Of a stretch of DNA of 64,000 nucleotides, positions 54,570-64,000 are shown piece by piece. Where the stretch lies: positions 1 to 64,000 of the forward strand of contig WSYJ01000149.1 in the NCBI GenBank assembly GCA_020186115.1, in the 5' to 3' direction. Within the stretch, counting starts at the first letter, position 1, and every line of letters starts with the position of its first letter. The notes below the pieces were generated by a model. That model saw only the letters and a program-made list of their open reading frames with translations. It was not told where the DNA came from and made no database searches. This DNA is from Histomonas meleagridis. Its lineage: Eukaryota > Parabasalia > Tritrichomonadida > Dientamoebidae. A program made the position numbers and the translations under genes.

Positions 54570-56168
54570 TTAGTACTTCAATTCAGAGTTTCCGATGAAC
54601 TCTCTGATGCATGAAGTTGGAGGTGCAACTTCTGGTGACAATGGATAGAAGAAGTTAAGCAATCCGAGCAATCTTCTTGCTTCATTTGTGGTTTCAATTG
54701 CTTCTGGTGAGTCTGGATCTTCATCTTTACTTGGTTCTGTTGCTTCTGACAATAAAACCTTTCCAAAGATCGAAAGAACTGGTAACTCATAAACCATTGA
54801 AGAATTGAAGAAAAGTTGAGCATTTGCTTGATATGGGAAAATATTCCTTTCTTCACCAACTCTAACGCTTGTCCATCTTCTAATTGTTGTCCTAGGTGAT
54901 TGGCCACGGAATTGATGGTCACGGATAATTCTTCTTATCAATCTTAAATCACTTGTCGGGAACCTATGGTTGTAATCAATGTTCAACGGGGTCAAAGCAG
55001 AGACATAAATAGGTGTAACATTACTAGTTCCAAGGCATTTAAGAAGTTCAGGATTTAATCCATGAATTCCTTCAAGAATCAAAAATGCGTTTGGCTTAAG
55101 CCTTAGCCTTTGCTTAGGATTATCTTCGCCGACTCCACGTTTGAAGTTGAACTTCCTTCTTGGGATTGATTTACCTTCTAGTAATTCATGAACTCTTTGT
55201 CCAAGAAGTTCAAGGTTCATGGCTGAGATATGTTCGAAGTCTTGAAGCCCATCCTCTCCGAATGGGATTTTACAGGTGTCTTGGAAGTAATCGTCCATTT
55301 CGATAACTGTTGCTTCATATCCATTGACGTTCAATTGGATTTCTAAACGCTTGGCAAATGTTGTCTTGTTTGAGGATGATGGACCTGCAACTGTAATAAC
55401 TCTCTTTGAGTTGAAATTCTTACATAATTTGGATGCAATTTTGCTGATCTTCTTTTCGTGAAGACCTTCGGCAACTAATTTGATCTTCATGATTTCGCCA
55501 GTATAGATTGCATTGTTAAGTTTGGAAACACAATCGACATTTGTTAATTTGGCCCATGCGGCATACTCACTAAACATCTCATGAAGGACTTTAGGATCTT
55601 TGTACTCTTTGATAGAAGTTGGATTAAGCATGGTTGGAAGCCGCATAAGAAGTCCTTGTTCATATTTGCGGATTTCGAATATTGTAAGTCTGTTTTTATC
55701 GGTACTCATGGGTTCAATGACATAATCAAGGAATTCTCCACATCGAATGATTGGGATGTTAGCATCTTGCCATGCCTTTAAAACTCCGACTTTATCTTGA
55801 CATTTGATTGACTTGAAGTATTTAATAAGTTCTGCTCGTGGCATAGTGCTAAGCTCTAAAGGAGTGTCGTTGTTAACAAGTTGAGTGAATTCCTTTCGAA
55901 TTTCATCAATTTGTTGCTCGGTAATTGGTTCTTCAGTGGAATCGATATAATAAAAACCATCTCCAAGAGAGTGTTCAATTCTAAGGTGACGACCATAAAG
56001 CTTTTGGTAAAGAGATACGAGTAAAAATGAACTTACAGCATGTTCAGAGAGAAGTTGGGTACGAGTGATCTTCTCATTACGTGGGTCGTGGATCTTATCA
56101 ATGGCAAAGTCAAACACTTCCATTGATGGGGCAGTTAATGATGCCTGAGACTGAAGTTGTTGCTCCAT
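54570..56168 (-). CDS. Bacterial-type nucleoside (uridine) kinase with ThrRS-like N-terminal domain
   Basis: 532 aa. Residues about 40-230 resemble the ThrRS second additional domain (SEHAVSSFLLVSLYQKLYG, EHSLGDGFYYI). The phosphoribulokinase/uridine-kinase domain starts near 255 with the P-loop GPSSSNKTT (262-270), followed by MDDYF (291-295), FDFEH-like QDFEHISAMN, LILEGIHGLN and RRIIRDHQFRG. This fused form is typical of Clostridia-like and Thermotoga-like bacteria and differs from eukaryotic uridine kinases, so lateral origin is likely. It fits the dependence of trichomonads on salvaging pyrimidine nucleosides. TCACTTTTC ends 1-2 bases before the ATG. Confidence 0.85.
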   Translation of the reverse strand: MEQQLQSQASLTAPSMEVFDFAIDKIHDPRNEKITRTQLLSEHAVSSFLLVSLYQKLYGRHLRIEHSLGDGFYYIDSTEEPITEQQIDEIRKEFTQLVNNDTPLELSTMPRAELIKYFKSIKCQDKVGVLKAWQDANIPIIRCGEFLDYVIEPMSTDKNRLTIFEIRKYEQGLLMRLPTMLNPTSIKEYKDPKVLHEMFSEYAAWAKLTNVDCVSKLNNAIYTGEIMKIKLVAEGLHEKKISKIASKLCKNFNSKRVITVAGPSSSNKTTFAKRLEIQLNVNGYEATVIEMDDYFQDTCKIPFGEDGLQDFEHISAMNLELLGQRVHELLEGKSIPRRKFNFKRGVGEDNPKQRLRLKPNAFLILEGIHGLNPELLKCLGTSNVTPIYVSALTPLNIDYNHRFPTSDLRLIRRIIRDHQFRGQSPRTTIRRWTSVRVGEERNIFPYQANAQLFFNSSMVYELPVLSIFGKVLLSEATEPSKDEDPDSPEAIETTNEARRLLGLLNFFYPLSPEVAPPTSCIREFIGNSELKY

Positions 56169-56549
56169 AGAAAAGTGAAATGTTCATTTTTAAATTGAAT
56201 GTTTTGTGTTGTTTATAGAACGATATACATAGGTTTAATGCAAAACAGAAATATCTTTATTTCTTTATGTTTTATTAATAGCTCCAATGCATAACTAGAC
56301 ATACATTAATTGTTTTTATATAAATATACAAAATATTAATCGTATTTGTATGTTTAACTCAAGAAAATTGGACCAAAACATCGGTCCCCTCAATTTTGTA
56401 TGGTCAGATTTTAAGATAAAAATGATCGGTCTATCAATTTTTATGAAATTCAAAAAGTAAAAGTTGATCGTTTTTTTGCTTATTGAAAATTTTTGATGGG
56501 TTTTTTTCGGTTTTGTAGGTTTGAGTTTCGGAGAGGGGTACTCCAAGGA

Positions 56550-57836
56550 ATGGGCGAGTCAAAGATAACACATTCTCCACAAGATTGCATTTATGGTCCA
56601 TTAACAATCCCATCTTACTGTTGGAAAATTATTGATACTTGCGAATTTCAACGACTTAGACAGATTACACAACTTGGATCAGTTTCTTATGTTTATCCAA
56701 GTGCAAATCATACACGTTTTGAACATTCATTAGGTTGTTGTCATTTAGCTTGTAAATTTATGAATCATATTTCTGAAGTACAACCAAAATTAGAAATTGA
56801 ACCAAATCATATACAAGCTGTTGTCATTGCAGCACTTTGCCATTGTCTCGGATGTGGCCCATTTTCGAGTGCCTTTCGTGCATTTGCCCGAGAAATTGAT
56901 ACTACATGGTCACAAAAAGAAATGTCAACCAAAATGTTACGATATATTATTGACAAATACCAACTTAACTTTTCCAAAGAAGTCATTGATGCTGCTTGTG
57001 AATATATTTATGGCAATATCTATGAAAAATATCCACATTGGTTATCTCAAGTTGTAGTCAATCATAAAACAGCCATTGATATCGTTAAATTCGATCGTCT
57101 TTCACGTGATAGTAGTCGATCTCTTAACTCCCATATGTTTGAGTATGAACGACTTATATTCAATTGTCGAGTCATCGATGATCAATTGACATGGAAGATT
57201 TCAGAGGTCCCAACCATTGAGTCCTTATTTTATACCATGAATGACATGCATTTGCGTGTTTATAAGCATCGAGTCGTTCAATCGATTTCGTGCATGATTC
57301 AAGATATCTTCTCAATAATCTGCGACAAAGCGAAAATTTCGGAATCCTTAAACGATCCGAAGCTATTTTCATCATTAAATGATGATATATTATATCAATG
57401 CGAACTTGGCATGTTTGGCCAAGAAGCGAAAGAACTTGTTGAACGAATTTTATGTCGAAAACTATATAGTTGTGTTGATGAAATTCGCATAAAACCGGAT
57501 GATGAAAATGGTTTTCGTTATTCTCAGAAGTCCCGCGAATCGATTGTGGATGATATCTTAAGATGTTCGAATGAGTGTGATAGAGATAAGTATAGAGTTG
57601 TGTCAATGAGATTTAAGTATGGTTTGTCCAAGACAAAGCATCCTTTGTTGTCGATTCTGTTTTGGAAAAAGGATAATGAGAAAATTATTTACTTAAAAGA
57701 TGAGGAGATTTCGTGTATTGTCCCAGCGCATTTCACTGAAAACGCAATGAGAGTCTTCGTTACAGATAAAGATGAAGTACCAATTGCAAAAGTGGCATTC
57801 CAAAAATGGGCTGAACAAAATCCTTTCTTCAAATAA
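56550..57836 (+). CDS. SAMHD1-like HD-superfamily protein with a degenerate active site
   Basis: 428 aa from MGESKITHSP (an alternative ATG at 56496 adds 18 residues). Strong SAMHD1/dNTPase blocks: IYGPLTIPSYCWKIIDTCEF, FQRLRQITQLG, NHTRFEHSLGCCHLA (H59) and FDRLSRDSS. The catalytic HD loop, normally C-H-D-L-G-H-G-P-F-S-H, reads CHCLGCGPFSS (H98, C99): the metal-binding Asp and both following His are replaced. The Asp before the last block (D177, AIDIVKFD) and H59 remain. I infer that it cannot hydrolyse dNTPs in the usual way and acts, if at all, as a pseudoenzyme. Confidence 0.8.
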   Translation: MGESKITHSPQDCIYGPLTIPSYCWKIIDTCEFQRLRQITQLGSVSYVYPSANHTRFEHSLGCCHLACKFMNHISEVQPKLEIEPNHIQAVVIAALCHCLGCGPFSSAFRAFAREIDTTWSQKEMSTKMLRYIIDKYQLNFSKEVIDAACEYIYGNIYEKYPHWLSQVVVNHKTAIDIVKFDRLSRDSSRSLNSHMFEYERLIFNCRVIDDQLTWKISEVPTIESLFYTMNDMHLRVYKHRVVQSISCMIQDIFSIICDKAKISESLNDPKLFSSLNDDILYQCELGMFGQEAKELVERILCRKLYSCVDEIRIKPDDENGFRYSQKSRESIVDDILRCSNECDRDKYRVVSMRFKYGLSKTKHPLLSILFWKKDNEKIIYLKDEEISCIVPAHFTENAMRVFVTDKDEVPIAKVAFQKWAEQNPFFK

Positions 57837-58984
57837 ATAAATTTATATTTATAAAAAATAAAGTAAAATTTATGTTTAACTTTTTAGTAAGGTGTATATT
57901 GCTTATGAATATAAAAATTGGGCTTAAAATTATAATTATTTTTGATTTTATAAATTCTTCAGTACTCAAGTAAACTCGTTTAGAAACGAAGTGGTTTAAC
58001 ATACGTATTTCCCGTATTATCAAATTTTCATCGATACTTTTCTTTCATTGATATATATTTTATATTTTGCGCATATAAACATTCTTACATTCGATTAATC
58101 TGGAGCAATATCTTGTATATGCACTTTTTGATGTGCCTCATTATCAAATTCTACAATTCCATCATCTGCTATAATATTTTAGTGTAGTGCATTTTATGCT
58201 TGTCTTCAGTTGGAAAAAATAACAATGGGAGAAAATGCACAAGCAATACGGGAGGATTCATTTCTACAAATTCTTTTATTAAAGGAGACTACAATTCCTT
58301 TAGTATTAGGTACCTCTGTTAAATGAACTCAATCAATATCCATTACAAACTCACACATTCTCATATTCATACGATTTTACACCTTTCATACAATAGTACT
58401 TTTACATATGTAATAACACAAACAATTACTCTCGATATTATTTTTACGAAGCCTATTTCTCTTTCTGCATTTTGCTCAACATATACTAATATAGAGTAGT
58501 TGAATACTCAGCATAAATTGAATATTTCACTGGATTTTATACAAATATTAATCAGAATGAAAACAAAGCAAATAAAAATATAATCAATCAAATCATTTTA
58601 TTGTTTTTGTTTATGCTGTAGTAATAACAATAATTCTTTTAATATTTGTTGTATATTTCATTCGTATGGATAGAAAAAATATTAAGCTACATAAAAAGTG
58701 TTAATGCAAATGAATACTTTGAAATAATTTTTATATACATATATTTACAGGCTCTTCAATAGTATTTGAAACTAAAGAGTCCTTAATATATAATCGTAAA
58801 ATTTTATTATCAAAATTATAATTATCAAGCTGTTTATTTTTTGTAGCATGTGGTTTTTAAACATGACATAAGAATGATATATTATTTCTTGAAAAAATAT
58901 TTATTTGTTATGTAACAATATACCTTCCAATGAGAAGAAGCCGTTTAAAGAATGTATGCAGCGGTTTTGATCGTCATTTATTGG
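57837..58984. other. Long intergenic region with no supported gene
   Basis: About 1.15 kb, AT-rich. GCACTTTTTGATG at about 58122 resembles the candidate promoter motif, and a short open stretch follows, but it has stops and no homology that I recognise. TCATTTATT at 58974-58982 belongs to the next gene. Confidence 0.45.
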
Positions 58985-60163
58985 ATGTCCAGCAATGATT
59001 CTCTTCTTCCTTGGATTTATAGTTTTGAAGGAGTAACCCCGGAGAACTGTCCTTCGTTCAACAACCTTCGTGAAGGTTTTGCTGTTGCCACTATTTTTAA
59101 TCAACTTCAAAATACATGTCAAATTGATACATCAAAATTACTAACTGTTGATCATTCAAAGGATGATTGGTACACATGCCTCAAGAATATCAAATCTATC
59201 CAAGAGAAAATTAAAGAACCATTTGCTGCTGCTAAACTTAAAAGCACATTTGATTGCACAGGAATTGCACGACTTTCTTCTCCAACAGCACTTCCTGATC
59301 TTATACATACATTAATTTTATATTCATTAAAAGGCCCTGAAAAAGCTAAAGGCCTCGAACGAATTAAAACATTACCATCTGAAACGCAAAAAGCAATCAA
59401 ATCCATTATCCAATCAAAGTCCAAGAAGCCATCATCACCAGGAAGTCCTGAATCAAGTCAAACAACAACACCAACCCGATCAAATGCCAAAGCATTATTA
59501 AAATCCAAATACGAAAAAATGCTTCAAACTCTTAAAAGCGAAAACGAAAAACTTCTTAAAGAGAATGCTGAGCTGAAATCCCAACAACCTAAAGCGTCAG
59601 CACAAACAAAAGAACAAATTGAATTTAACGAAGCAAAAAAGAAACGAGATGATGCAATTGCAGCAGGTGCCGAACTCGACAAAGAACTTCAGTCGCTACA
59701 AGAAGTTGCTGATCGCAAGAAGAAGATGCAGCTTGAGTTGGAAGCAATCAACGCCAAAATCAAAGATTTAGAGAAAAAGTCCAAAGCCGATACACTAACG
59801 GTCGACAGCTTTAACGGCTCCACCGATCCAACCGTCATCAAACTTCTTGCTGAAATAAAAGAAGCAGAAGAATTAATTAAGCCGGAATATTATGAAAGCT
59901 TAAAAAAGACAGAAGCAAAGCTCAAAAAGGAGCACGCAAAACTTACGGCATTTATAAAATCGGTTGAACCAAAAGCAAATGCAGATGATAGCGATGATGC
60001 TGCAGCTAAGTTGTCCAAAGAAATAGAGGACCTTATCATGGAGAATAACAGAATGAATAGTGAAACAATCGGAATGCTCGCACGTGTTGAAAGTATTGAA
60101 CGAATGAAAAACAAACAATCATTTATCGAACATTTGCGATCATCAACGCTATTTCTTAAGTAA
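58985..60163 (+). CDS. CH-like (HOOK/NN-CH type) domain plus coiled coil
   Basis: 392 aa from MSSNDSLLPWIYSFEG. This start follows TCATTTATT by two bases; an ATG at 58952 would add 11 unconvincing residues. Residues 1-150 resemble HOOK-type calponin-homology domains (LLPWIYSF, LREGFAVATIFNQL, spaced Trp and Leu, FDCTGIARLSSPTALPDL). After a Ser/Pro linker (about 160-180), residues 185-390 are a coiled coil (KYEKMLQTLKSENEKLLKEN and following). HOOK and related CH/coiled-coil proteins link cargo to microtubules or dynein, or work in intraflagellar transport. The exact family is not settled. Confidence 0.55.
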   Translation: MSSNDSLLPWIYSFEGVTPENCPSFNNLREGFAVATIFNQLQNTCQIDTSKLLTVDHSKDDWYTCLKNIKSIQEKIKEPFAAAKLKSTFDCTGIARLSSPTALPDLIHTLILYSLKGPEKAKGLERIKTLPSETQKAIKSIIQSKSKKPSSPGSPESSQTTTPTRSNAKALLKSKYEKMLQTLKSENEKLLKENAELKSQQPKASAQTKEQIEFNEAKKKRDDAIAAGAELDKELQSLQEVADRKKKMQLELEAINAKIKDLEKKSKADTLTVDSFNGSTDPTVIKLLAEIKEAEELIKPEYYESLKKTEAKLKKEHAKLTAFIKSVEPKANADDSDDAAAKLSKEIEDLIMENNRMNSETIGMLARVESIERMKNKQSFIEHLRSSTLFLK

Positions 60164-60404
60164 AAAGTGTTGAATCTTTCTTTTTTGAGTTTAATATATA
60201 TAAACACGTTTAATATATTTTTGAGTATCATCAAATTGGATCGAAAAAAAAAAATTAAAAATCAATGAATATTACAGTTAGGTGATCATAGAGAGAACAG
60301 AAATGAATAATTGGTCGTTCTTTATATTAAAAATTATGGAGATTTTAAAGAATTTTCCAAAGTCAAAAAAGGTAATTTTGTGCACTTTTTGTTTTACGGT
60401 TGCA

Positions 60405-60776
60405 ATGGTTATAAAAGCAGACATGAAAGAAGGAAGAAACCCCAAACAAACACGGAAATTCATATTTTATGATATGGTATCAACCTTATTTCGAACAGTA
60501 ATCGACTGGTTCAAGAAAGGTAATCCTCCTCCACCAACACACAAAAAATCAATGGCAATTATGATAGGTCTTCTCGTATTTGGTTTTGCATTTGTAACCA
60601 TCTGGGCTTCATCAGTGCTTGACATAGGTCCATTTTCAACAGTTAATTCACCATCATCTCTGGCATTCTGTTCATTTATAACTCTTTGTCCTGGTCTTTA
60701 TGCTTTGTGGATAACAATTTGTTGCTGGAGGGGCGTTAAAGGTTATGATTGGGGCATGATCCCTTTTTTTGATTAA
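60405..60776 (+). CDS. TMEM230/TMEM134-like (DUF872) membrane protein
   Basis: 123 aa from the ATG at 60405; TMEM230 is about 120 aa. TM1 is MIGLLVFGFAFVTIWASSV and TM2 LAFCSFITLCPGLYALWITI, followed by the family ending G-V-K-G-Y-D-W-x-x-I-P-x-F-D, which matches the TMEM230 tail (Y-x-G-Y-x-Y-x-x-I-P-D-F-D). TGCACTTTTTG at 60381-60391 supports this start. The frame is open farther upstream (ATG at 60303), which would add a third hydrophobic segment. The family sits in vesicle and endosome membranes. Confidence 0.7.
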   Translation: MVIKADMKEGRNPKQTRKFIFYDMVSTLFRTVIDWFKKGNPPPPTHKKSMAIMIGLLVFGFAFVTIWASSVLDIGPFSTVNSPSSLAFCSFITLCPGLYALWITICCWRGVKGYDWGMIPFFD

Positions 60777-60868
60777 AAAATTTTCAGCTGAAGATATATC
60801 TTACCTTTTTTTTGTGAATTTAAAAAGAAAGAAAATATGAAAAACATTTCCGTTTTTATTGATTCATT

Positions 60869-61024
60869 TTAGATGTTAAGCTTCCTTCTCCTCCAATGGC
60901 GGCGCATTGGGTTTTGAACATGGCGAACGCCTGTCATTGCACGGATAAATTGTGGCATTGGGCGATTTTGCTTGATTTTCTTAGCGAGAATGCGCTTCAT
61001 TCTAAGGGTCTTATGAGCAGTCAT
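60869..61024 (-). CDS. RPL39: Ribosomal protein eL39
   Basis: 51 codons plus stop. The protein starts [20 protein letters not shown], continues with R-P-M-P-Q-F-I-R and ends [11 protein letters not shown]. This matches eL39 along its whole length (S-H-K-T-x-R-x-K-R-x-L-A-K-K, P-Q-W-I-R, R-R-H-W-R-R-T-K-L-G). eL39 is a small basic protein that lines the lower exit tunnel of the 60S subunit. Its codon use is much less AT-rich than surrounding genes, as expected for high expression. Confidence 0.95.
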   Translation of the reverse strand: MTAHKTLRMKRILAKKIKQNRPMPQFIRAMTGVRHVQNPMRRHWRRRKLNI

Positions 61025-61103
61025 TCGTAAAAAGGACGACCAAAACCGTTTTCATTAAAATAAGAAGAACGTTAACAATAATAAGGAACAAAAATTGGTA
61101 AAA

Positions 61104-61823
61104 TTATTTTTTATTATTAACGAGGTATCTGAGCCAAACACCATCACCATCAATCTTTTGTACATCCTTTAACTTGAAGAGGAAAGTTTGAGATTTTGTT
61201 ACAAAATCAGGTTTTTCGAAAAGCGTTGGTGTATTATTTTCACCATCAGCTATTGGTGCCATTAAAATACTAAGTTCATCAAGCATTCCTTCTTGTAAAA
61301 ATGAATAATTAATGATACCTCCTCCATCAACCATCAAAATCTTGATGTCAAATAACTTGAGAAGCTTTTTGGCAGCAAGCTCACAATCAATATGCTCTTT
61401 TCCAGCAATGATATATGATATTTTCATCTTACGGAGGAATGCAAGATATTGATTAGTAACTTTTTCTGTTAAAATTTCAATGATATGTGCTTCAGGATAA
61501 TCCTCATACTTTAAATTATTAGATTTCCAACCTAACTTCCCTGATGGATCAACAGCACAGAAGTAAATTTCGGTTTTTTCTCCTGCAACATAATCACCTT
61601 CTTCAACTTTTGGTGCATTTTCATCAAGATCAGGTTTTTCAAATTTTGTGAAACCTTCGTCAATAGTGACACGACCACAAAGGAATGCATTGAAATTGAA
61701 AGTTTTTTGAATTGTATCATATGCATTCAAAACAGGTGCTGCATATGGATGATCCATATAAGGTCCTGTAATCTTACCGTCTAATGCGGTTAACATGTGG
61801 CAGATAATGTAGGGTCTTTCCAT
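61104..61823 (-). CDS. RibD C-terminal-domain reductase (DHFR-like fold)
   Basis: 239 aa from MERPYIICHMLTALDGKITG; the longer frame starts with GTG. Hallmarks are the N-terminal RPY...SLDGKI-type strand, an internal LCGRVTIDEGF, IIAGKEHIDCELAAKKL, and the cofactor-binding MVDGGGIINYSFLQEGMLDE with L-S-I-L-x-A-P-x-x-x-G. It is a stand-alone bacterial-type RibD-C/dihydrofolate-reductase-superfamily enzyme using NADPH. No riboflavin deaminase domain is attached, and parabasalids are not known to make riboflavin, so the substrate is unknown. Lateral transfer from a bacterium is likely. Confidence 0.85.
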   Translation of the reverse strand: MERPYIICHMLTALDGKITGPYMDHPYAAPVLNAYDTIQKTFNFNAFLCGRVTIDEGFTKFEKPDLDENAPKVEEGDYVAGEKTEIYFCAVDPSGKLGWKSNNLKYEDYPEAHIIEILTEKVTNQYLAFLRKMKISYIIAGKEHIDCELAAKKLLKLFDIKILMVDGGGIINYSFLQEGMLDELSILMAPIADGENNTPTLFEKPDFVTKSQTFLFKLKDVQKIDGDGVWLRYLVNNKK

Positions 61824-62430
61824 TTCTAAAAATGTTTTGCTAATTTCGATAAGTTTTGAATGCACTAATTGTGAACGTACGATAAGTTTTCAATGAGTGT
61901 GGGAAGTCATAAACTTCAGAAAAATCATCCAATATTTTTGCTCATCTTTGTCCTGATTCAGATCTGAATTTAGGCTATGTGTGTTTGAGTCAAAAATAGT
62001 ACTGCTTGATTATTTTTAAACAACAACTAACCCAGAGAAATTATATTAAAATGATCATCGTCATGTGATCGCAAAGACATATTTTCTCCATAATGTATAA
62101 AACACCTTGACTATTTTTATGAAATTAAATTTGGTTAGACAATTTGCTTAAATTTCGTTTTCATGAATAGTACTTATTTTTAATATTTTAATGTTCCCAA
62201 CTAAAAAATAATAACCAACATTGATATCTAGCCCTGAGAATGCTTTGCCAAATGAAAAGGGATTTATTTGATTTAAATATTAAGATAAAACAAATTTATA
62301 AATAGATTCATATGTAATAGCATAGTGTAAGCGACATAAGTAATAGCGACATAAAATTAGCGGGAATTAATGTTGTTTTGCTCATTACGAAGATATCTTT
62401 TTTGACAGTTTACAGTCTGCTTTATTCTTT
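61824..62430. other. Divergent intergenic region
   Basis: About 600 AT-rich bases with no gene. A short direct repeat AGCGACATAA occurs twice near 62327-62355. Confidence 0.4.
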
Positions 62431-63483
62431 ATGAAAAAAAGTGTTTTCAATTGTAGGCCGTTAAATTCATACAAAAAGTGCGTAAAATCAGACTTAAGAA
62501 TTGAAGAAATGAAAAAACAAACAAAAGATGAGCCAAATCAAAATAACGAAACTGCTGCAAAAATCTTCGAAGAAAACCTACAATATTTTGCAGCTATAAG
62601 GAAAAGCAAAAAGGAAAAATCAACAGATTATCAAATTTTTCCTTCTCTATGGAATTACTTTTACTCAATTGATATGGCTCAAGGTGTTCGTAAGGAAATG
62701 ATGAAAATTGGGTCTCAAAGTCCTAAAGGTTCCAAAGATAAAGAAAAATCAAAATCCTCAGATAATTCAAAAATGACTCCAACTGACTCCAAAAATGATA
62801 CCAAGGAAAGCTCAAATCCAAGTCCATTCAAGCACAAAGGTAATAAGAAGGAAAAAACCTTTATTAATTTTAACGGAAATTATATTCCGTTTTTTGGGTT
62901 TAAGTACTCACCTAAATATTCCAAAGTTAGAATCCTTTGCCTTAAGAATTGCAATCTTGCTGAAGTTCCATCTGGATTAACCACACTTCCCAAACATGTT
63001 ATCTCACTAGATTTATCACATAATTATATTACATCTCTTCCAAATGAACTTCACTGGAAGAACCTTCATGGTATCAATCTCAGTTTTAATGCTTTTTGTG
63101 AATGGCCCAATTCATTAAATTCCAATGCTTTTCCTGGGCTTGTTTTCCTATCTTTAGCATTCAATGACTTAGGTAGATGCAACCCTTGTCAGTCAGCGTT
63201 TAAGAATCTTAAATTTTTGGATCTTTCATTCACAAATTTGAAGATGTTTCCAACTTGGATTTCGAGTTGTAAGTCACTTAATTGTATATATCTTCGAGGG
63301 AACTCAAAGATGGAGTCAACATGGCAAGCTAAATTGGATCAATTGCCTGAGCTCAACATAATTGATTTGACAGATGTAAATTTCCCTGAGAATGCTTCTT
63401 TTCCTGCATCACTAGATGTTGTTGTAAATAAGAACGGGAAACCTAACGCTTGGGAAAACAAAAAATTTGTTGTTTTCAATTGA
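62431..63483 (+). CDS. Leucine-rich-repeat protein
   Basis: 350 aa. Residues 1-150 are polar, Lys/Ser-rich and mostly disordered. About seven LRRs follow (170-340): VRILCLKNCNLAEVPSGL, VISLDLSHNYITSLPNEL, LHGINLSFNAFCEWPNSL, LVFLSLAFNDLG, LKFLDLSFTNLKMFPTWI, LNCIYLRGNSKM, LNIIDLTDVNF. The form is the cytosolic SDS22/Shoc2-like type (L-x-x-L-P-x-x-L). There is no signal peptide, kinase or phosphatase domain. It presumably mediates protein binding. Start is uncertain: ATGs also at residues 27 and 81. Confidence 0.7.
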   Translation: MKKSVFNCRPLNSYKKCVKSDLRIEEMKKQTKDEPNQNNETAAKIFEENLQYFAAIRKSKKEKSTDYQIFPSLWNYFYSIDMAQGVRKEMMKIGSQSPKGSKDKEKSKSSDNSKMTPTDSKNDTKESSNPSPFKHKGNKKEKTFINFNGNYIPFFGFKYSPKYSKVRILCLKNCNLAEVPSGLTTLPKHVISLDLSHNYITSLPNELHWKNLHGINLSFNAFCEWPNSLNSNAFPGLVFLSLAFNDLGRCNPCQSAFKNLKFLDLSFTNLKMFPTWISSCKSLNCIYLRGNSKMESTWQAKLDQLPELNIIDLTDVNFPENASFPASLDVVVNKNGKPNAWENKKFVVFN

Positions 63484-64000
63484 TCAATTTTGGGCGATAT
63501 TAAATAAAATATATAGTTTCGACAAAAGAAGTTTGTTGTGAGTCTTTTTTATTCATTGTTTTCAAAGTGATCACAACCAATAGTAGCTATGATTTACTTG
63601 AATTATAAAATCATAGGGATGAAATGAAATCATTATTAGAGGGACATAACTTCCAATAGATGATATAGAATCACCAAAATTCACGGAAATAACTGTTGAC
63701 CATGATGAAAATGCATTATTTGGAATTAATTAAATTCCTTCACAAATATTTATAAATTTCGTTTTATTTTGATATTGTTCAATATCATCAAAATCATTTT
63801 TATTTGTTATTATTAATGTAAAATTATCATTATAAAATATTTGAAAAGAATTTATGAAAAATTAAAACATTTTTCTGTTTTTTCTTTTCGTTTGTTTTCA
63901 ATTTATTAATTAAATATTTAATTTGATTTCATAAAATATAAAAAATCCCAAAATAAAAAAGTAACGCATTAGAATTTGAACAGTTTCATTGAATTCGAAC
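63484..64000. other. AT-rich tail, nothing recognised
   Basis: The last 517 bases contain only short broken frames and A/T runs. Confidence 0.4.

Noticed and set aside
58081-58330. Possible short gene after GCACTTTTTGATG
   Set aside because: The frame is closed by stops within a few codons and shows no recognisable motif.

Overview
The window reads as nuclear DNA of a parabasalid flagellate, most likely Tritrichomonas or a close relative. It is very A+T-rich and compact. The genes I can recognise appear intronless. Ankyrin/DUF3447 proteins, a GAF-PDE phosphodiesterase, bacterial-type salvage enzymes and a flagellar Tectonic protein occur together. Several start codons lie just downstream of TCACTTTT or TCATTTA motifs that resemble the trichomonad initiator (Inr). 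The species is inferred; no rRNA is present to confirm it.

Bases 1-22,064 form one structured accessory region. A decayed pogo-like DDE transposase (77-1354) is followed by a very large imperfect palindrome. Its left arm (1501-10439) and right arm (11374-19761) are near-identical inverted copies around a 934-base spacer that holds a coiled-coil gene. Going outward from the spacer, each arm carries an NTF2-like gene, a SAPS/PP6-regulatory-subunit-like gene, a DUF3447 gene, an ankyrin-module tract and an R2/NeSL-type non-LTR retrotransposon. The right element runs past the arm to its own 5' end, which lies directly behind an intact tRNA-Lys(UUU) gene (21992-22064). The 3' end of each element abuts a 22-nt copy of the end of that tRNA gene. 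This is the signature of a retrotransposon that targets tRNA-Lys genes and rebuilds the tRNA. I consider it the most interesting system in the window.

Bases 22,265-36,000 hold a CCR4-NOT subunit, a complete Tc1-type (DD34E) transposon with TIRs and TA duplications, an ankyrin relic, a kelch/coiled-coil protein split by a frameshift, one member of a two-TM surface-protein family, a 31-bp minisatellite and a large type I membrane protein.

Bases 36,000-51,300 are ordinary gene-dense sequence. They hold a signal-peptide protein with very many N-glycosylation sequons and a SUN-like C-terminus, the GAF-PDE, an Lnt-like membrane protein that lacks its nucleophile, a PH protein, Tectonic, a bacterial-type cyclophilin-like protein, the second two-TM paralogue and IMP3.

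Bases 51,300-53,900 are an ankyrin graveyard with a 369-bp MITE-like element.

Bases 53,900-64,000 are housekeeping: a UBC4/5-type E2, a bacterial-type nucleoside kinase, a SAMHD1-like protein with a ruined HD site, a CH/coiled-coil protein, a TMEM230-like protein, ribosomal protein eL39, a RibD-C reductase and an LRR protein. Many frame breaks, especially between the arms, sit in A/T homopolymers, so some may be sequencing errors and not real mutations.
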